The position numbers were made by a program, and so were the translations under genes. A stretch of 15,063 bases of DNA from Vibrio sp. UBA2441 (GTDB lineage Bacteria; Pseudomonadota; Gammaproteobacteria; Enterobacterales; Vibrionaceae): the NCBI GenBank assembly GCA_002342685.1, contig DDQN01000018.1, forward strand, positions 1 through 15,063, read 5' to 3'. Positions 1 through 7,057 of this stretch are shown piece by piece. Numbering within the stretch: position 1 is the stretch's first letter; each line of letters starts with the position of its first letter. The notes under the pieces were generated by a model. It did no database searches, was not told the DNA's origin, and worked only from the letters and a program-made list of their open reading frames with translations.

Positions 1-152
1 AGCCTGCTGACAACAATGAAGCGTCTGAAACCACCGAGGCACCACCGGTTGAAGACAAGAAAAAGGCCGCTGTGGCCGCCGCGATTGCCAGAGCAAAAGC
101 ACGAAAGTTACAAAAAGAGAACGATCAAGATGAAGCAAAGGAGAATAACTAG
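1..152 (+). CDS. rnfC: RnfC/RsxC, C-terminal tail only (partial, 5' end outside window)
   Basis: Only the last 49 codons are present, in the frame starting at base 3 and ending at TAG (150-152). The residues are an acidic, Pro/Glu/Thr-rich stretch followed by an Ala/Lys/Arg-rich helix (KKAAVAAAIARAKARKLQKE). That is the low-complexity Ala/Lys tail typical of gammaproteobacterial RnfC after its iron-sulphur domain. RnfC is the peripheral NADH-binding, FMN- and 4Fe-4S-carrying subunit of the Rnf/Rsx ion-pumping ferredoxin:NAD oxidoreductase. The catalytic domains lie outside the window, so the call rests on the tail and on rnfD, rnfG and rnfE following directly. The stop codon shares its last base with the GTG start of rnfD. 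Confidence 0.9.
   Translation, partial: PADNNEASETTEAPPVEDKKKAAVAAAIARAKARKLQKENDQDEAKENN
138..143 (+). promoter_or_regulatory. Shine-Dalgarno site supporting the GTG start of rnfD
   Basis: AAGGAG lies 8 bases before the GTG at 152 and inside the end of rnfC. It supports GTG as the true start and translational coupling across the TAGTG junction, where stop and start overlap by one base. Confidence 0.75.
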
Positions 153-1198
153 TGGCCTTTTTTATTGCCAGCTCCCCACATGCCCATAGCAAAAAGAGCA
201 CCTCAGACTTAATGAAATGGGTTGTTATTGCTGCTCTACCTGGGTTTATCGCCCAAATATATTTCTTTGGCTGGGGAACATTAATTCAACTTCTTCTGGC
301 TTTGGTAATCGCTGTAGTTTTGGAAGGCACTGTTATGCTTTTGCGTAAACGCAATCCAGCATCAGCATTACGAGATTACAGTGTTATTGTCACCGCCTGG
401 CTTCTGGCCATTGCTATTCCACCACTATCTCCTTGGTGGATGATGTTAATAGGACTGTTTTTTGCTGTTGTCATTGCAAAACATCTTTACGGCGGACTAG
501 GCCAAAACCCTTTCAATCCCGCTATGATTGCTTATGTCGTCTTATTAATATCATTTCCTGTTCAGATGACTAGCTGGATTGCGCCGAATGAATTAAACCC
601 AAGTGATATCGACCTTTACGATGCATGGAAATTGATCTTTACCGGGTTTAATGATGATGGTTTCTCCCTTCAACAAGTCCGAACCAGCATTGACGGTATT
701 ACCACAGCAACGCCTTTGGATACTTTTAAAACTGCGATAGGTACAGGTCTTCCCGTCAATAAAATCATGGATATGCCCGTATTTTCCTACATAGCAGGCA
801 CAGGGTGGGAAGCTGTAAATTTCGCCTATCTATTGGGTGGACTCATACTGATCAAAAAACGAGTTATTCAATGGTATATTCCGGCTGGCGTTCTCGGTGG
901 GCTGTTAATCGTGAGCGGTATTGGTTATATATTCTCTTCGGATACGTTTGCATCTCCACTGCTTCACCTGTTTTCAGGCGCAACTATGTTGGGCGCATTT
1001 TTTATCGCAACAGATCCGGTAACGGCGTCAACGACCATAAAAGGCCGCCTTATATTTGGTGCCATGATCGGCATTACCACGTACATAATACGCACTTGGG
1101 GTGGTTTCCCCGATGGTGTCGCATTTGCAGTATTAATTGCCAATATGACCGTACCTTTGGTCGATCATTACACCAAACCTAGAACATACGGGCATTAA
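152..1198 (+). CDS. rnfD: RnfD/RsxD, membrane FMN subunit of the Rnf complex
   Basis: This 348-residue integral membrane protein of the NqrB/RnfD family has many hydrophobic segments, for example around residues 22-60, 78-130, 215-265 and 270-335. It belongs to the inner-membrane Rnf (Rsx in E. coli) complex, which couples ferredoxin and NAD redox chemistry to ion movement; in E. coli the complex also keeps SoxR reduced. The covalent FMN site is visible as DGITTATPLD at residues 181-190, with Thr187 in the position known to carry phosphoester-linked FMN in Vibrio RnfD. Other family signatures are GLGQNPFNPAM (115-125) and FIATDPVTAST. The length is normal. The start is GTG, overlapping the rnfC stop by one base and preceded by AAGGAG. 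rnfG follows after 9 bases. Confidence 0.97.
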   Translation: MAFFIASSPHAHSKKSTSDLMKWVVIAALPGFIAQIYFFGWGTLIQLLLALVIAVVLEGTVMLLRKRNPASALRDYSVIVTAWLLAIAIPPLSPWWMMLIGLFFAVVIAKHLYGGLGQNPFNPAMIAYVVLLISFPVQMTSWIAPNELNPSDIDLYDAWKLIFTGFNDDGFSLQQVRTSIDGITTATPLDTFKTAIGTGLPVNKIMDMPVFSYIAGTGWEAVNFAYLLGGLILIKKRVIQWYIPAGVLGGLLIVSGIGYIFSSDTFASPLLHLFSGATMLGAFFIATDPVTASTTIKGRLIFGAMIGITTYIIRTWGGFPDGVAFAVLIANMTVPLVDHYTKPRTYGH

Positions 1199-1207
1199 GG
1201 GAATAAT

Positions 1208-1843
1208 ATGTTAACCGCGATAAAGAAAAACGGTACGACGTTAGCCATCTTTGCCTGTGCTTGTACTGGGCTTGTTGCCATTACCAACTACTTAACTAAA
1301 GACACCATACATGCGCAAGAAGTTAAGCAGTTGAAACAAACCCTCAATCAGGTTGTTCCTCATAAACTGCACGATAACGAACTTTATAAAGCCTGTACGT
1401 TGGTAAGTTCCAACTTACTCGGAACTTCCAATGCAATGAATGCGTATATTGCGACAAAAGACGGAAATAATAGTGCAGTTGCTATCGAAACCATTGCCCC
1501 CAATGGCTATAACGGAAAAATTAAACTAATCGTAGGCATGGATTATCAAGGCAAAATTACAGGTACCAGAGTATTGTCACATAACGAGACTCCTGGGCTC
1601 GGTGATAAGATAGATACACGAATTTCAGACTGGATTCTCGGATTCACAGGAAAGCAAGTGACCTCAAAAAACCTCGATAGCTGGCAAGTTAGGAAAGATG
1701 GTGGAGAGTTCGACCAATTTACTGGTGCAACCATTACACCTCGTGCGGTAGTAAAAGCGGTGAAAAATACCGCGCTATACTACAGTCAGAACCGTGAAGC
1801 ACTATTTTCACAACCTCGTACATGCGGAGACAATAATGAGTGA
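1208..1843 (+). CDS. rnfG: RnfG/RsxG, periplasm-facing FMN-binding subunit
   Basis: This 211-residue protein has one N-terminal membrane anchor (about residues 9-29) followed by a soluble periplasmic FMN-binding domain. The covalent flavin motif TGAT is at residues 172-175 in the context FDQFTGATITPRAV, and Thr175 matches the FMN-bearing threonine described for Vibrio RnfG. The ETPGLGDKI motif (127-135), another strong signature of the RnfG/NqrC family, is also present. In the complex it passes electrons between FMN and the other membrane subunits. The start is ATG with AAGGGA (1197-1202) five bases upstream, overlapping the rnfD stop. The 3' end overlaps the rnfE start by eight bases. Length and motifs are normal. 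Confidence 0.97.
   Translation: MLTAIKKNGTTLAIFACACTGLVAITNYLTKDTIHAQEVKQLKQTLNQVVPHKLHDNELYKACTLVSSNLLGTSNAMNAYIATKDGNNSAVAIETIAPNGYNGKIKLIVGMDYQGKITGTRVLSHNETPGLGDKIDTRISDWILGFTGKQVTSKNLDSWQVRKDGGEFDQFTGATITPRAVVKAVKNTALYYSQNREALFSQPRTCGDNNE
1826..1829 (+). promoter_or_regulatory. Shine-Dalgarno site fixing the rnfE start at 1836
   Basis: GGAG lies six bases before ATG 1836. The reading frame is open upstream to an ATG at 1794, but that start would add 14 non-family residues inside rnfG, so 1836 (protein beginning MSDNKTL) is preferred. Confidence 0.7.
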
Positions 1844-2525
1844 TAATAAAACACTTTTTAAAAATGGCATGTGGAAAAACAATCCAGCGTTGGTACAACT
1901 GCTGGGATTGTGTCCGTTACTTGCTGTTTCTTCGACCGTAACCAACGCTCTGGGACTGGGCATTGCTACGGCTATTGTTTTAATCGGATCAAATTTAAGT
2001 GTTTCTCTAGTCAGAGATTATGTGCCCAAAGAAATTCGTTTACCCGTGTTTGTCATGATCATCGCTTCGCTGGTAACTTGTGTGCAACTATTAATGAATG
2101 CGTACGCTTACGGGCTGTATCTTTCACTGGGTATTTTCATCCCTTTAATTGTCACCAACTGCATTATTATCGGCCGCGCCGAAGCGTTCGCGGCTCAAAA
2201 CACTCCATTACCTGCAGTGCTCGACGGGCTATGGATGGGCTTAGGAATGACCTCGGTTCTCGTGGTATTAGGCGCGATGAGAGAAATCATTGGCAATGGA
2301 ACCTTGTTTGATGGTGCTGACCTGCTACTTGGAGAGTGGGCAACATCACTTCGCATAGAAATATTTGAAGTGCAAAGCAACTTTTTATTAGCCTTGCTAC
2401 CACCTGGGGCATTTATTGGTGTTGGCTTCTTAATCGCACTAAAAAATCTGATCGATACACAGGTTGCCACGCGTCAGCCTAAAAAAGAAAAGCCGGTGAT
2501 AGAAAGAGCCAGAGTAACGAGTTAA
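1836..2525 (+). CDS. rnfE: RnfE/RsxE, membrane subunit of the Rnf complex
   Basis: This 229-residue polytopic membrane protein belongs to the RnfE/NqrD family. Signatures are KNNPALVQLLGLCPLLAVSS near residues 14-33 and VTNCIIIGRAEAFA near 106-119. Cys26 and Cys109 sit in the two inverted half-repeats and correspond to the cysteines that, in the related NqrD/NqrE and RnfA/RnfE pairs, hold an iron-sulphur centre inside the membrane. Six hydrophobic segments fit the known topology, and the end is a short basic cytoplasmic tail. The start at 1836 overlaps the rnfG stop. It is the last rnf gene here, with nth 32 bases downstream. rnfA and rnfB would be expected upstream of the window with rnfC. 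Confidence 0.97.
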   Translation: MSDNKTLFKNGMWKNNPALVQLLGLCPLLAVSSTVTNALGLGIATAIVLIGSNLSVSLVRDYVPKEIRLPVFVMIIASLVTCVQLLMNAYAYGLYLSLGIFIPLIVTNCIIIGRAEAFAAQNTPLPAVLDGLWMGLGMTSVLVVLGAMREIIGNGTLFDGADLLLGEWATSLRIEIFEVQSNFLLALLPPGAFIGVGFLIALKNLIDTQVATRQPKKEKPVIERARVTS

Positions 2526-2557
2526 CTCTCAACAACCAAACAGTAAAGTAGCCAAAA

Positions 2558-3193
2558 ATGAACAAAGACAAAAGACTCGACATTCTGCAAAGGTTAAGAG
2601 AAAACAATCCGAATCCACAAACAGAACTTAACTGGAGCAATCCATTTGAGTTATTAATTGCTGTACTGCTGTCGGCTCAGGCAACAGATGTTAGCGTCAA
2701 CAAAGCCACAGATAAGCTTTACCCTGTCGCCAATACACCAGAATCAATACTGGCTTTAGGTGTCGACGGTGTTAAACAGTACATTAAAACGATTGGGCTA
2801 TTTAACTCAAAAGCCGAAAACGTAATTAAAACCTGTCGAATTTTGATTGATAAACACAACAGTCAGATACCAGAAAACAGAGACGCATTAGAAGCGTTGC
2901 CCGGTGTTGGGCGGAAAACAGCCAACGTAGTACTCAATACCGCCTTTGGCTGGCCTACCATAGCCGTTGATACTCATATATACCGAGTATCTAACCGGAC
3001 TAAATTTGCTATGGGCAAAACCGTTGATGATGTAGAAACTAAACTACTTAAAGTCGTGCCTAAAGAGTTTAAGCTAGATGTTCATCACTGGTTAATCCTG
3101 CATGGCCGTTACACATGTGTTGCTCGTAAGCCAAGGTGCGGCAGCTGTATTATTGAAGACTTGTGTGAATATAAAGAAAAAACTGACGTCTGA
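2558..3193 (+). CDS. nth: Endonuclease III (DNA glycosylase/AP lyase)
   Basis: This 211-residue base-excision repair enzyme removes oxidised pyrimidines and cleaves the abasic site by beta-elimination. The helix-hairpin-helix LPGVGRKTANVV is at residues 114-125. The catalytic pair is Lys120 and Asp138 (in VDTHIYRVSNR), the same numbers as in E. coli Nth. The C-terminal 4Fe-4S loop has Cys187, Cys194, Cys197 and Cys203 with the family spacing C-x6-C-x2-C-x5-C. The length equals that of the E. coli enzyme. It follows rnfE after 32 bases with no visible terminator and only a weak ribosome site (AAAGTA), so it is probably cotranscribed with rnf, as is common in Gammaproteobacteria. There is no sign of damage to the gene. 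Confidence 0.98.
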   Translation: MNKDKRLDILQRLRENNPNPQTELNWSNPFELLIAVLLSAQATDVSVNKATDKLYPVANTPESILALGVDGVKQYIKTIGLFNSKAENVIKTCRILIDKHNSQIPENRDALEALPGVGRKTANVVLNTAFGWPTIAVDTHIYRVSNRTKFAMGKTVDDVETKLLKVVPKEFKLDVHHWLILHGRYTCVARKPRCGSCIIEDLCEYKEKTDV

Positions 3194-3388
3194 TAAGCAT
3201 TGGTCTTCCGAATAAAATTCAACCAGTTAATAGAAAACCAAGAAGTATGCACGCCCTCCTTCTCGGTCATTTCATTAGCAAAGCCTCATGCAAGCATAAA
3301 TTCTACCTATACTTTAAATACTCTTTAAATTGCTATTGAGATTTAAACCAGTGAAGTGGAGTAATCAACAACCAGAAGCGCAGCCAGT
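3194..3388 (+). other. Intergenic region, candidate promoter for the glycan cluster
   Basis: This 195-base gap between nth and the first glycosyltransferase holds no convincing ORF or RNA gene. Its second half is AT-rich. A -10-like TATACT is at 3308-3313, followed by two TTTAAAT-like tracts, but no acceptable -35 box sits 16-18 bases upstream. A promoter here is expected because the downstream genes are functionally unrelated to rnf/nth. Its exact position is a guess. I see no clear intrinsic terminator after nth, so read-through is possible. Confidence 0.3.
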
Positions 3389-4564
3389 ATGAAACGGCTG
3401 CTATTTTATTCCCATGACAGTTATGGTCTGGGCAATATCCGCCGCATGGTGGCTATTGCCGAGCATATGGTTAAACACCACTCGGACATATATATTCTTC
3501 TGCTAACTGGCTCCTCAATGTTACACGCCTTTCGCACCCACCCACAGATCGACTATGTGAAACTACCATGCATGCAACGTGACTGTGACGGGCAATATCA
3601 GGCAAAGCTCGCTTGTCTGAGCAATAAAAAAATTCTAAAGCTCAGACGAAAACTAATCAAACAATGCGTTAAACACTTTAAACCAGATCTATTACTAATA
3701 GATAAAAAGCCTATTGGCTTAAGCAATGAGCTAAGCGACAGCTTTGCGTTTCTGACAGAGCTTAAATGCAAACCCCGCACCGTGTTACTACTGCGTGACA
3801 TTCTGGACCAACCCGAGATAACAAGTAATATATGGCTTAAAAATAACTACTTCCCTTTCGTCGAGAATCACTACGATAAAGTAGCGATTGCCGGTCAAGC
3901 CACTATCTTTGATGCAGCCACTCTATATCAGTTTCCTCGCGCCTTATGTGATAAAACGACTTATCTGGGTTACCTTAAAAGAGTGGTACCAAAACATAAC
4001 CAAGCGCAAAGTGATAATTACTTTACTAACGGACCAGAAAAACGAATATTAGTCGCTGTCGGAGGGGGCAACGATGGAGTGCCAGTACTAAAAACCTACC
4101 TGCAGGGACTATCGCAGGTTAGTTGGAATAACCAATTGCAAAGCCTACTAGTGTGTGGGCCTGAGATGTCTGAGTTGGATTATGCATTATTGCACGAACT
4201 AACCAGCGACCTACCAAATGTGACTCTTGTGGAGTTTACTCGAGATTTCATCACCTGTCTGGCGGCAGCCGACCTGGTCATCAGTATGGGCGGTTACAAC
4301 ACATTATGCGAAATTCTTTCGGTAAATAAGCCTGCCATTATAATCCCTCGTACAACACCTGTTGCTGAACAGCTAATCCGCGCCGAGTGCTTTAACCACA
4401 AGGAGATCATCAGTTACATCCACCCAGATCACCTTGAGAGCGGCAAGTTGATGGATATGATCTACGGCCAGTTATTTCGTCCATGCGTACCAACGACAGA
4501 GCGGAACATTGACATGGATGGAATGGAAAACATTCGGCGATTACTCGTTAATCTGATGGACTAA
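3389..4564 (+). CDS. MurG-like glycosyltransferase (COG4671-type, GT-B fold)
   Basis: This 391-residue predicted cytoplasmic glycosyltransferase has two Rossmann-like halves. The N-terminal half opens with LLFYSHDSYGLGNIRRM (4-20), the acceptor-side glycine-rich loop of COG4671 proteins. The C-terminal half begins near residue 218 with ILVAVGGGNDG (220-230). It then shows the MurG/GT28-type donor-binding segment MGGYNTLCEIL followed by NKPAIIIPR (300-321), with Glu308 where the nucleotide-sugar ribose-binding acid is expected. No signal peptide or membrane segment is visible. Many relatives have His where this protein has Asn16 in the GLGN loop, so I am unsure whether it is fully typical. The ribosome site before ATG 3389 is weak. 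It is the first gene of a five-gene unit, with the next gene 52 bases on. The donor and acceptor sugars cannot be read from sequence. Confidence 0.85.
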   Translation: MKRLLFYSHDSYGLGNIRRMVAIAEHMVKHHSDIYILLLTGSSMLHAFRTHPQIDYVKLPCMQRDCDGQYQAKLACLSNKKILKLRRKLIKQCVKHFKPDLLLIDKKPIGLSNELSDSFAFLTELKCKPRTVLLLRDILDQPEITSNIWLKNNYFPFVENHYDKVAIAGQATIFDAATLYQFPRALCDKTTYLGYLKRVVPKHNQAQSDNYFTNGPEKRILVAVGGGNDGVPVLKTYLQGLSQVSWNNQLQSLLVCGPEMSELDYALLHELTSDLPNVTLVEFTRDFITCLAAADLVISMGGYNTLCEILSVNKPAIIIPRTTPVAEQLIRAECFNHKEIISYIHPDHLESGKLMDMIYGQLFRPCVPTTERNIDMDGMENIRRLLVNLMD

Positions 4565-4616
4565 GTCATACTCGTTCGGATCCAGCCGACAGCGTGACGC
4601 AAAATGGAGAGCTAGC

Positions 4617-5804
4617 ATGCGTATTGCTTATATCGTTAAACGTTATCCCAGATATTCTGAAACTTTTATTGTGAACGAGATCCTTGCTCACGAGAAGGCT
4701 GGTCAACGAATATTGATCTACGCCTTGCTACCGCCTCAGGACAGTCACTTTCAGGACATCATTTCAAAGGTAAAAGCACCGGTTTACTACTTGCCAGCCA
4801 AGGCTGACCGTGCCAGTAGCTTTTGGGAAACTCAGAAACAAGTCGCCCAGCGTTTCCCCGAAATGTTGCATCAACTTAGTACTTTCCCAAAAGCAAGTGC
4901 CCGAGAAGTATTGCAAGCAATGGAACTAGCCTTACACATCGATAAAAAAAACATCGACCATTTACATGCCCACTTTGCTTCTACCTCCACCACAGTGGCA
5001 CAAATAGCTGCAGCAATCACTGGTATCAGCTTCACTTTCACGGCCCATGCCAAAGATATCTTCCATCAGGAAACTGACCTAGCTTTACTCACTGACAAGT
5101 TCCGCGCCGCACGCGGTGCAATAACTGTCAGTGACTTTAATTTCCATTATCTGACCGAGCAACTTCAGGTTGATAAAGACAAAGTGAACAAAATATATAA
5201 CGGTTTGGATTTGACAGAGTTTCGCTACCACAGCCCTCTTGGGCGTGAACCCGTAATTTGCGCCGTAGGCCGTCTGGTAGAAAAGAAAGGCTTTCATTTT
5301 CTAATAGAGGCATGTCGACTGTTGAAAAATCGTGGTATCAATTTCCAATGTGAAATAATTGGTAGTGGAGAGCTTAGTCACTCGTTAAAACAACAAATTA
5401 AACAAGCCAAGCTTGAAGACTGTATATCCATGCCCGGCTCATTACCGCAACATGAAGTCAAACAGCGGCTTAAACGCGCAAGTATATTCGCCGCACCATG
5501 TGTGGTAGGCCAGGACGGTAATCGCGACGGCCTGCCCACAGTTTTGCTGGAAGCTTTGGCTATCGGTACCCCATGCATTTCCACCGATGTCACTGGCATC
5601 CCAGAGGTGATAATACACAATAAGACAGGTCTAATGGTTGCTCAGCACGACGCAAAACAACTGGCAGAGGCAATTGAGCTCTTACTGGGTGATTGTTCTC
5701 TCAGAGTTCACCTGAGCAAAAATGGCAGAGAACTGATAGAGAGAGAGTTTGACATACACACGAATGCCGCTCGGGTGCGCCGCTGTTTCGGCCTATCCGT
5801 ATAA
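4617..5804 (+). CDS. GT4-family glycosyltransferase (WcaL-like)
   Basis: This 395-residue GT-B retaining glycosyltransferase resembles the WcaL/colanic-acid group. The start MRIAYIVKRYPRYSETFI is characteristic of that group. Further motifs are HLHAHFA (115-121), FTAHAKDIF (141-149), the hinge YNGLDLTEF (194-202), the phosphate-binding GRLVEKKGF (218-226) and DGLPTVLLEALAIGTP (304-319). In the last, the usual E-x7-E pair is Asp304 and Glu312, a conservative variant also seen in relatives. No membrane segment is visible. ATG 4617 is preceded by GGAGA (4606-4610) at good spacing. It probably adds a sugar to a lipid- or carrier-linked glycan in the cytoplasm. It lies between two other glycosyltransferases in one unit. 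The donor specificity is unknown. Confidence 0.9.
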   Translation: MRIAYIVKRYPRYSETFIVNEILAHEKAGQRILIYALLPPQDSHFQDIISKVKAPVYYLPAKADRASSFWETQKQVAQRFPEMLHQLSTFPKASAREVLQAMELALHIDKKNIDHLHAHFASTSTTVAQIAAAITGISFTFTAHAKDIFHQETDLALLTDKFRAARGAITVSDFNFHYLTEQLQVDKDKVNKIYNGLDLTEFRYHSPLGREPVICAVGRLVEKKGFHFLIEACRLLKNRGINFQCEIIGSGELSHSLKQQIKQAKLEDCISMPGSLPQHEVKQRLKRASIFAAPCVVGQDGNRDGLPTVLLEALAIGTPCISTDVTGIPEVIIHNKTGLMVAQHDAKQLAEAIELLLGDCSLRVHLSKNGRELIEREFDIHTNAARVRRCFGLSV

Positions 5805-5830
5805 TCATAATCTGATACCAAAGGTTAAAT

Positions 5831-7057
5831 ATGTATCTGAAAGATAGGTTGAAATCGTTTAAGTCATATAACAGTACCCTATGCGCCGCCTATGTTTGTG
5901 CTGACCGCGGTGTACCCGTGTTTGGCAGCAAGGGGTGCTCCCTGCACATTCAGGAGATATCCCGAACACTTAGCCAGCAACAGATCCCTGTAAGCTTATT
6001 TGTTGCGTCTATCGGTGGCAATTGCCCAGACACGCTAACACCAAATGCCGTATATCGTATAAAACATGCTCATCTTGATGATCGCGCAGCACGTGAACAT
6101 TCGGACATTCAGGACAACCTAAACACGATAAAAAAATTACGTAAAAGTGGCCCCTTTGATTTAGTGTATGAGCGCTATTCGCTCTGGAGCTATGCCGGAA
6201 TGGCTTATGCTAGAAAGCAAGGTGTTCCTGCGGTACTAGAAGTTAACGCTCCGCTGATAGAAGAGCAGCAGCGCTATCGTAGTTTAATCGATAAAGATGC
6301 TGCCGAAGCTATTTCCCGCCGCTGTTTCGCCGACGCCACTCTAATACTGGCAGTATCTCGCCAGATAGCCGATTATTTATCACAATTTTCTGAAACAAAA
6401 GGCAAAGTGCACCTACTACCCAATGGTGTGAACACAGAACATTTCAGTACCGTTATCAATCAACGCCGCCATCAGAAACGCCCATTCACCTTAGGGTTTG
6501 TCGGCACCCTAAAGCCCTGGCATGGAGTAGAAAACCTGGTTGCCTGTTTTGCCCAGCTACATCAGTGCTATACCGGAATAAAGCTTCTCATTGTAGGAGA
6601 CGGGCCACAGCGTCAATCACTACAAAAACAGATAATCGAACTAGGTATTGAGCACGCTGTTAATATGACTGGGGCTGTATCACCAGAACAAATGCCAGAT
6701 TATTACGCCATGATGGATGTGGGTGTAGCCCCCTATCCTGATAACATCCCGTTTTACTTTTCTCCGCTTAAAATATTTGAGTATATGGCGGCTGGCTTGC
6801 CAGTGGTGGCCAGTGATATTGGTCAGATCAGTGAAGTCGTTGCACACCAGAAAACTGGTTTACTCTACCGTGCAGGTGATCAGACTCAACTTTTCACTGC
6901 TCTGGAAGCTCTCATTTTAACCCCGGCAGAAGCTCTACGATTAGGTGAACAAGGCCGCCAGACCGCCGTTAATCAACATAGCTGGCAGCAACGCGTTGAT
7001 GAAATCCTACAACTAACAGGATTGCGACAAGGAGCATCACCCTATGGCTCGGCCTAA
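5831..7057 (+). CDS. GT4-family glycosyltransferase, second copy in the cluster
   Basis: This 408-residue GT-B glycosyltransferase is clearly different from its upstream neighbour. The N-terminal acceptor domain contains DRGVPVFGSKGCSLHIQEI (25-43), an acceptor loop seen in many GT4 proteins. Next come LVYERYSLWS (111-120), LEVNAPL (136-142), LPNGVNTEHF (196-205), GFVGTLKPWHG (222-232) and SPLKIFEYMAAGLPVVAS (311-328). Glu317 is the conserved second acid of the E-x7-E region; the first position is Tyr309, as is common in the SPLKxxEYMA subgroup. It starts 26 bases after the previous gene. Its 3' end overlaps the ABC exporter gene by 14 bases, and the ribosome site of that gene lies inside it, which implies coupled translation. 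The substrate is unknown. Confidence 0.9.
   Translation: MYLKDRLKSFKSYNSTLCAAYVCADRGVPVFGSKGCSLHIQEISRTLSQQQIPVSLFVASIGGNCPDTLTPNAVYRIKHAHLDDRAAREHSDIQDNLNTIKKLRKSGPFDLVYERYSLWSYAGMAYARKQGVPAVLEVNAPLIEEQQRYRSLIDKDAAEAISRRCFADATLILAVSRQIADYLSQFSETKGKVHLLPNGVNTEHFSTVINQRRHQKRPFTLGFVGTLKPWHGVENLVACFAQLHQCYTGIKLLIVGDGPQRQSLQKQIIELGIEHAVNMTGAVSPEQMPDYYAMMDVGVAPYPDNIPFYFSPLKIFEYMAAGLPVVASDIGQISEVVAHQKTGLLYRAGDQTQLFTALEALILTPAEALRLGEQGRQTAVNQHSWQQRVDEILQLTGLRQGASPYGSA
7029..7034 (+). promoter_or_regulatory. Shine-Dalgarno site of the ABC exporter gene, inside the preceding CDS
   Basis: AAGGAG lies nine bases before ATG 7044, within the last codons of the upstream glycosyltransferase gene. It supports the start at 7044 and coupled expression. 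Confidence 0.7.

Noticed and set aside
805..1182. ORF of 125 codons in another frame inside rnfD
   Set aside because: It lies wholly within the well-supported rnfD gene and its product has no family character. The same holds for the other nested and antisense ORFs over rnfE, the transferases, the exporter and the reductase.
1794..1835. Longer rnfE from ATG 1794
   Set aside because: It adds 14 non-family residues inside rnfG and lacks the good GGAG spacing found before ATG 1836.
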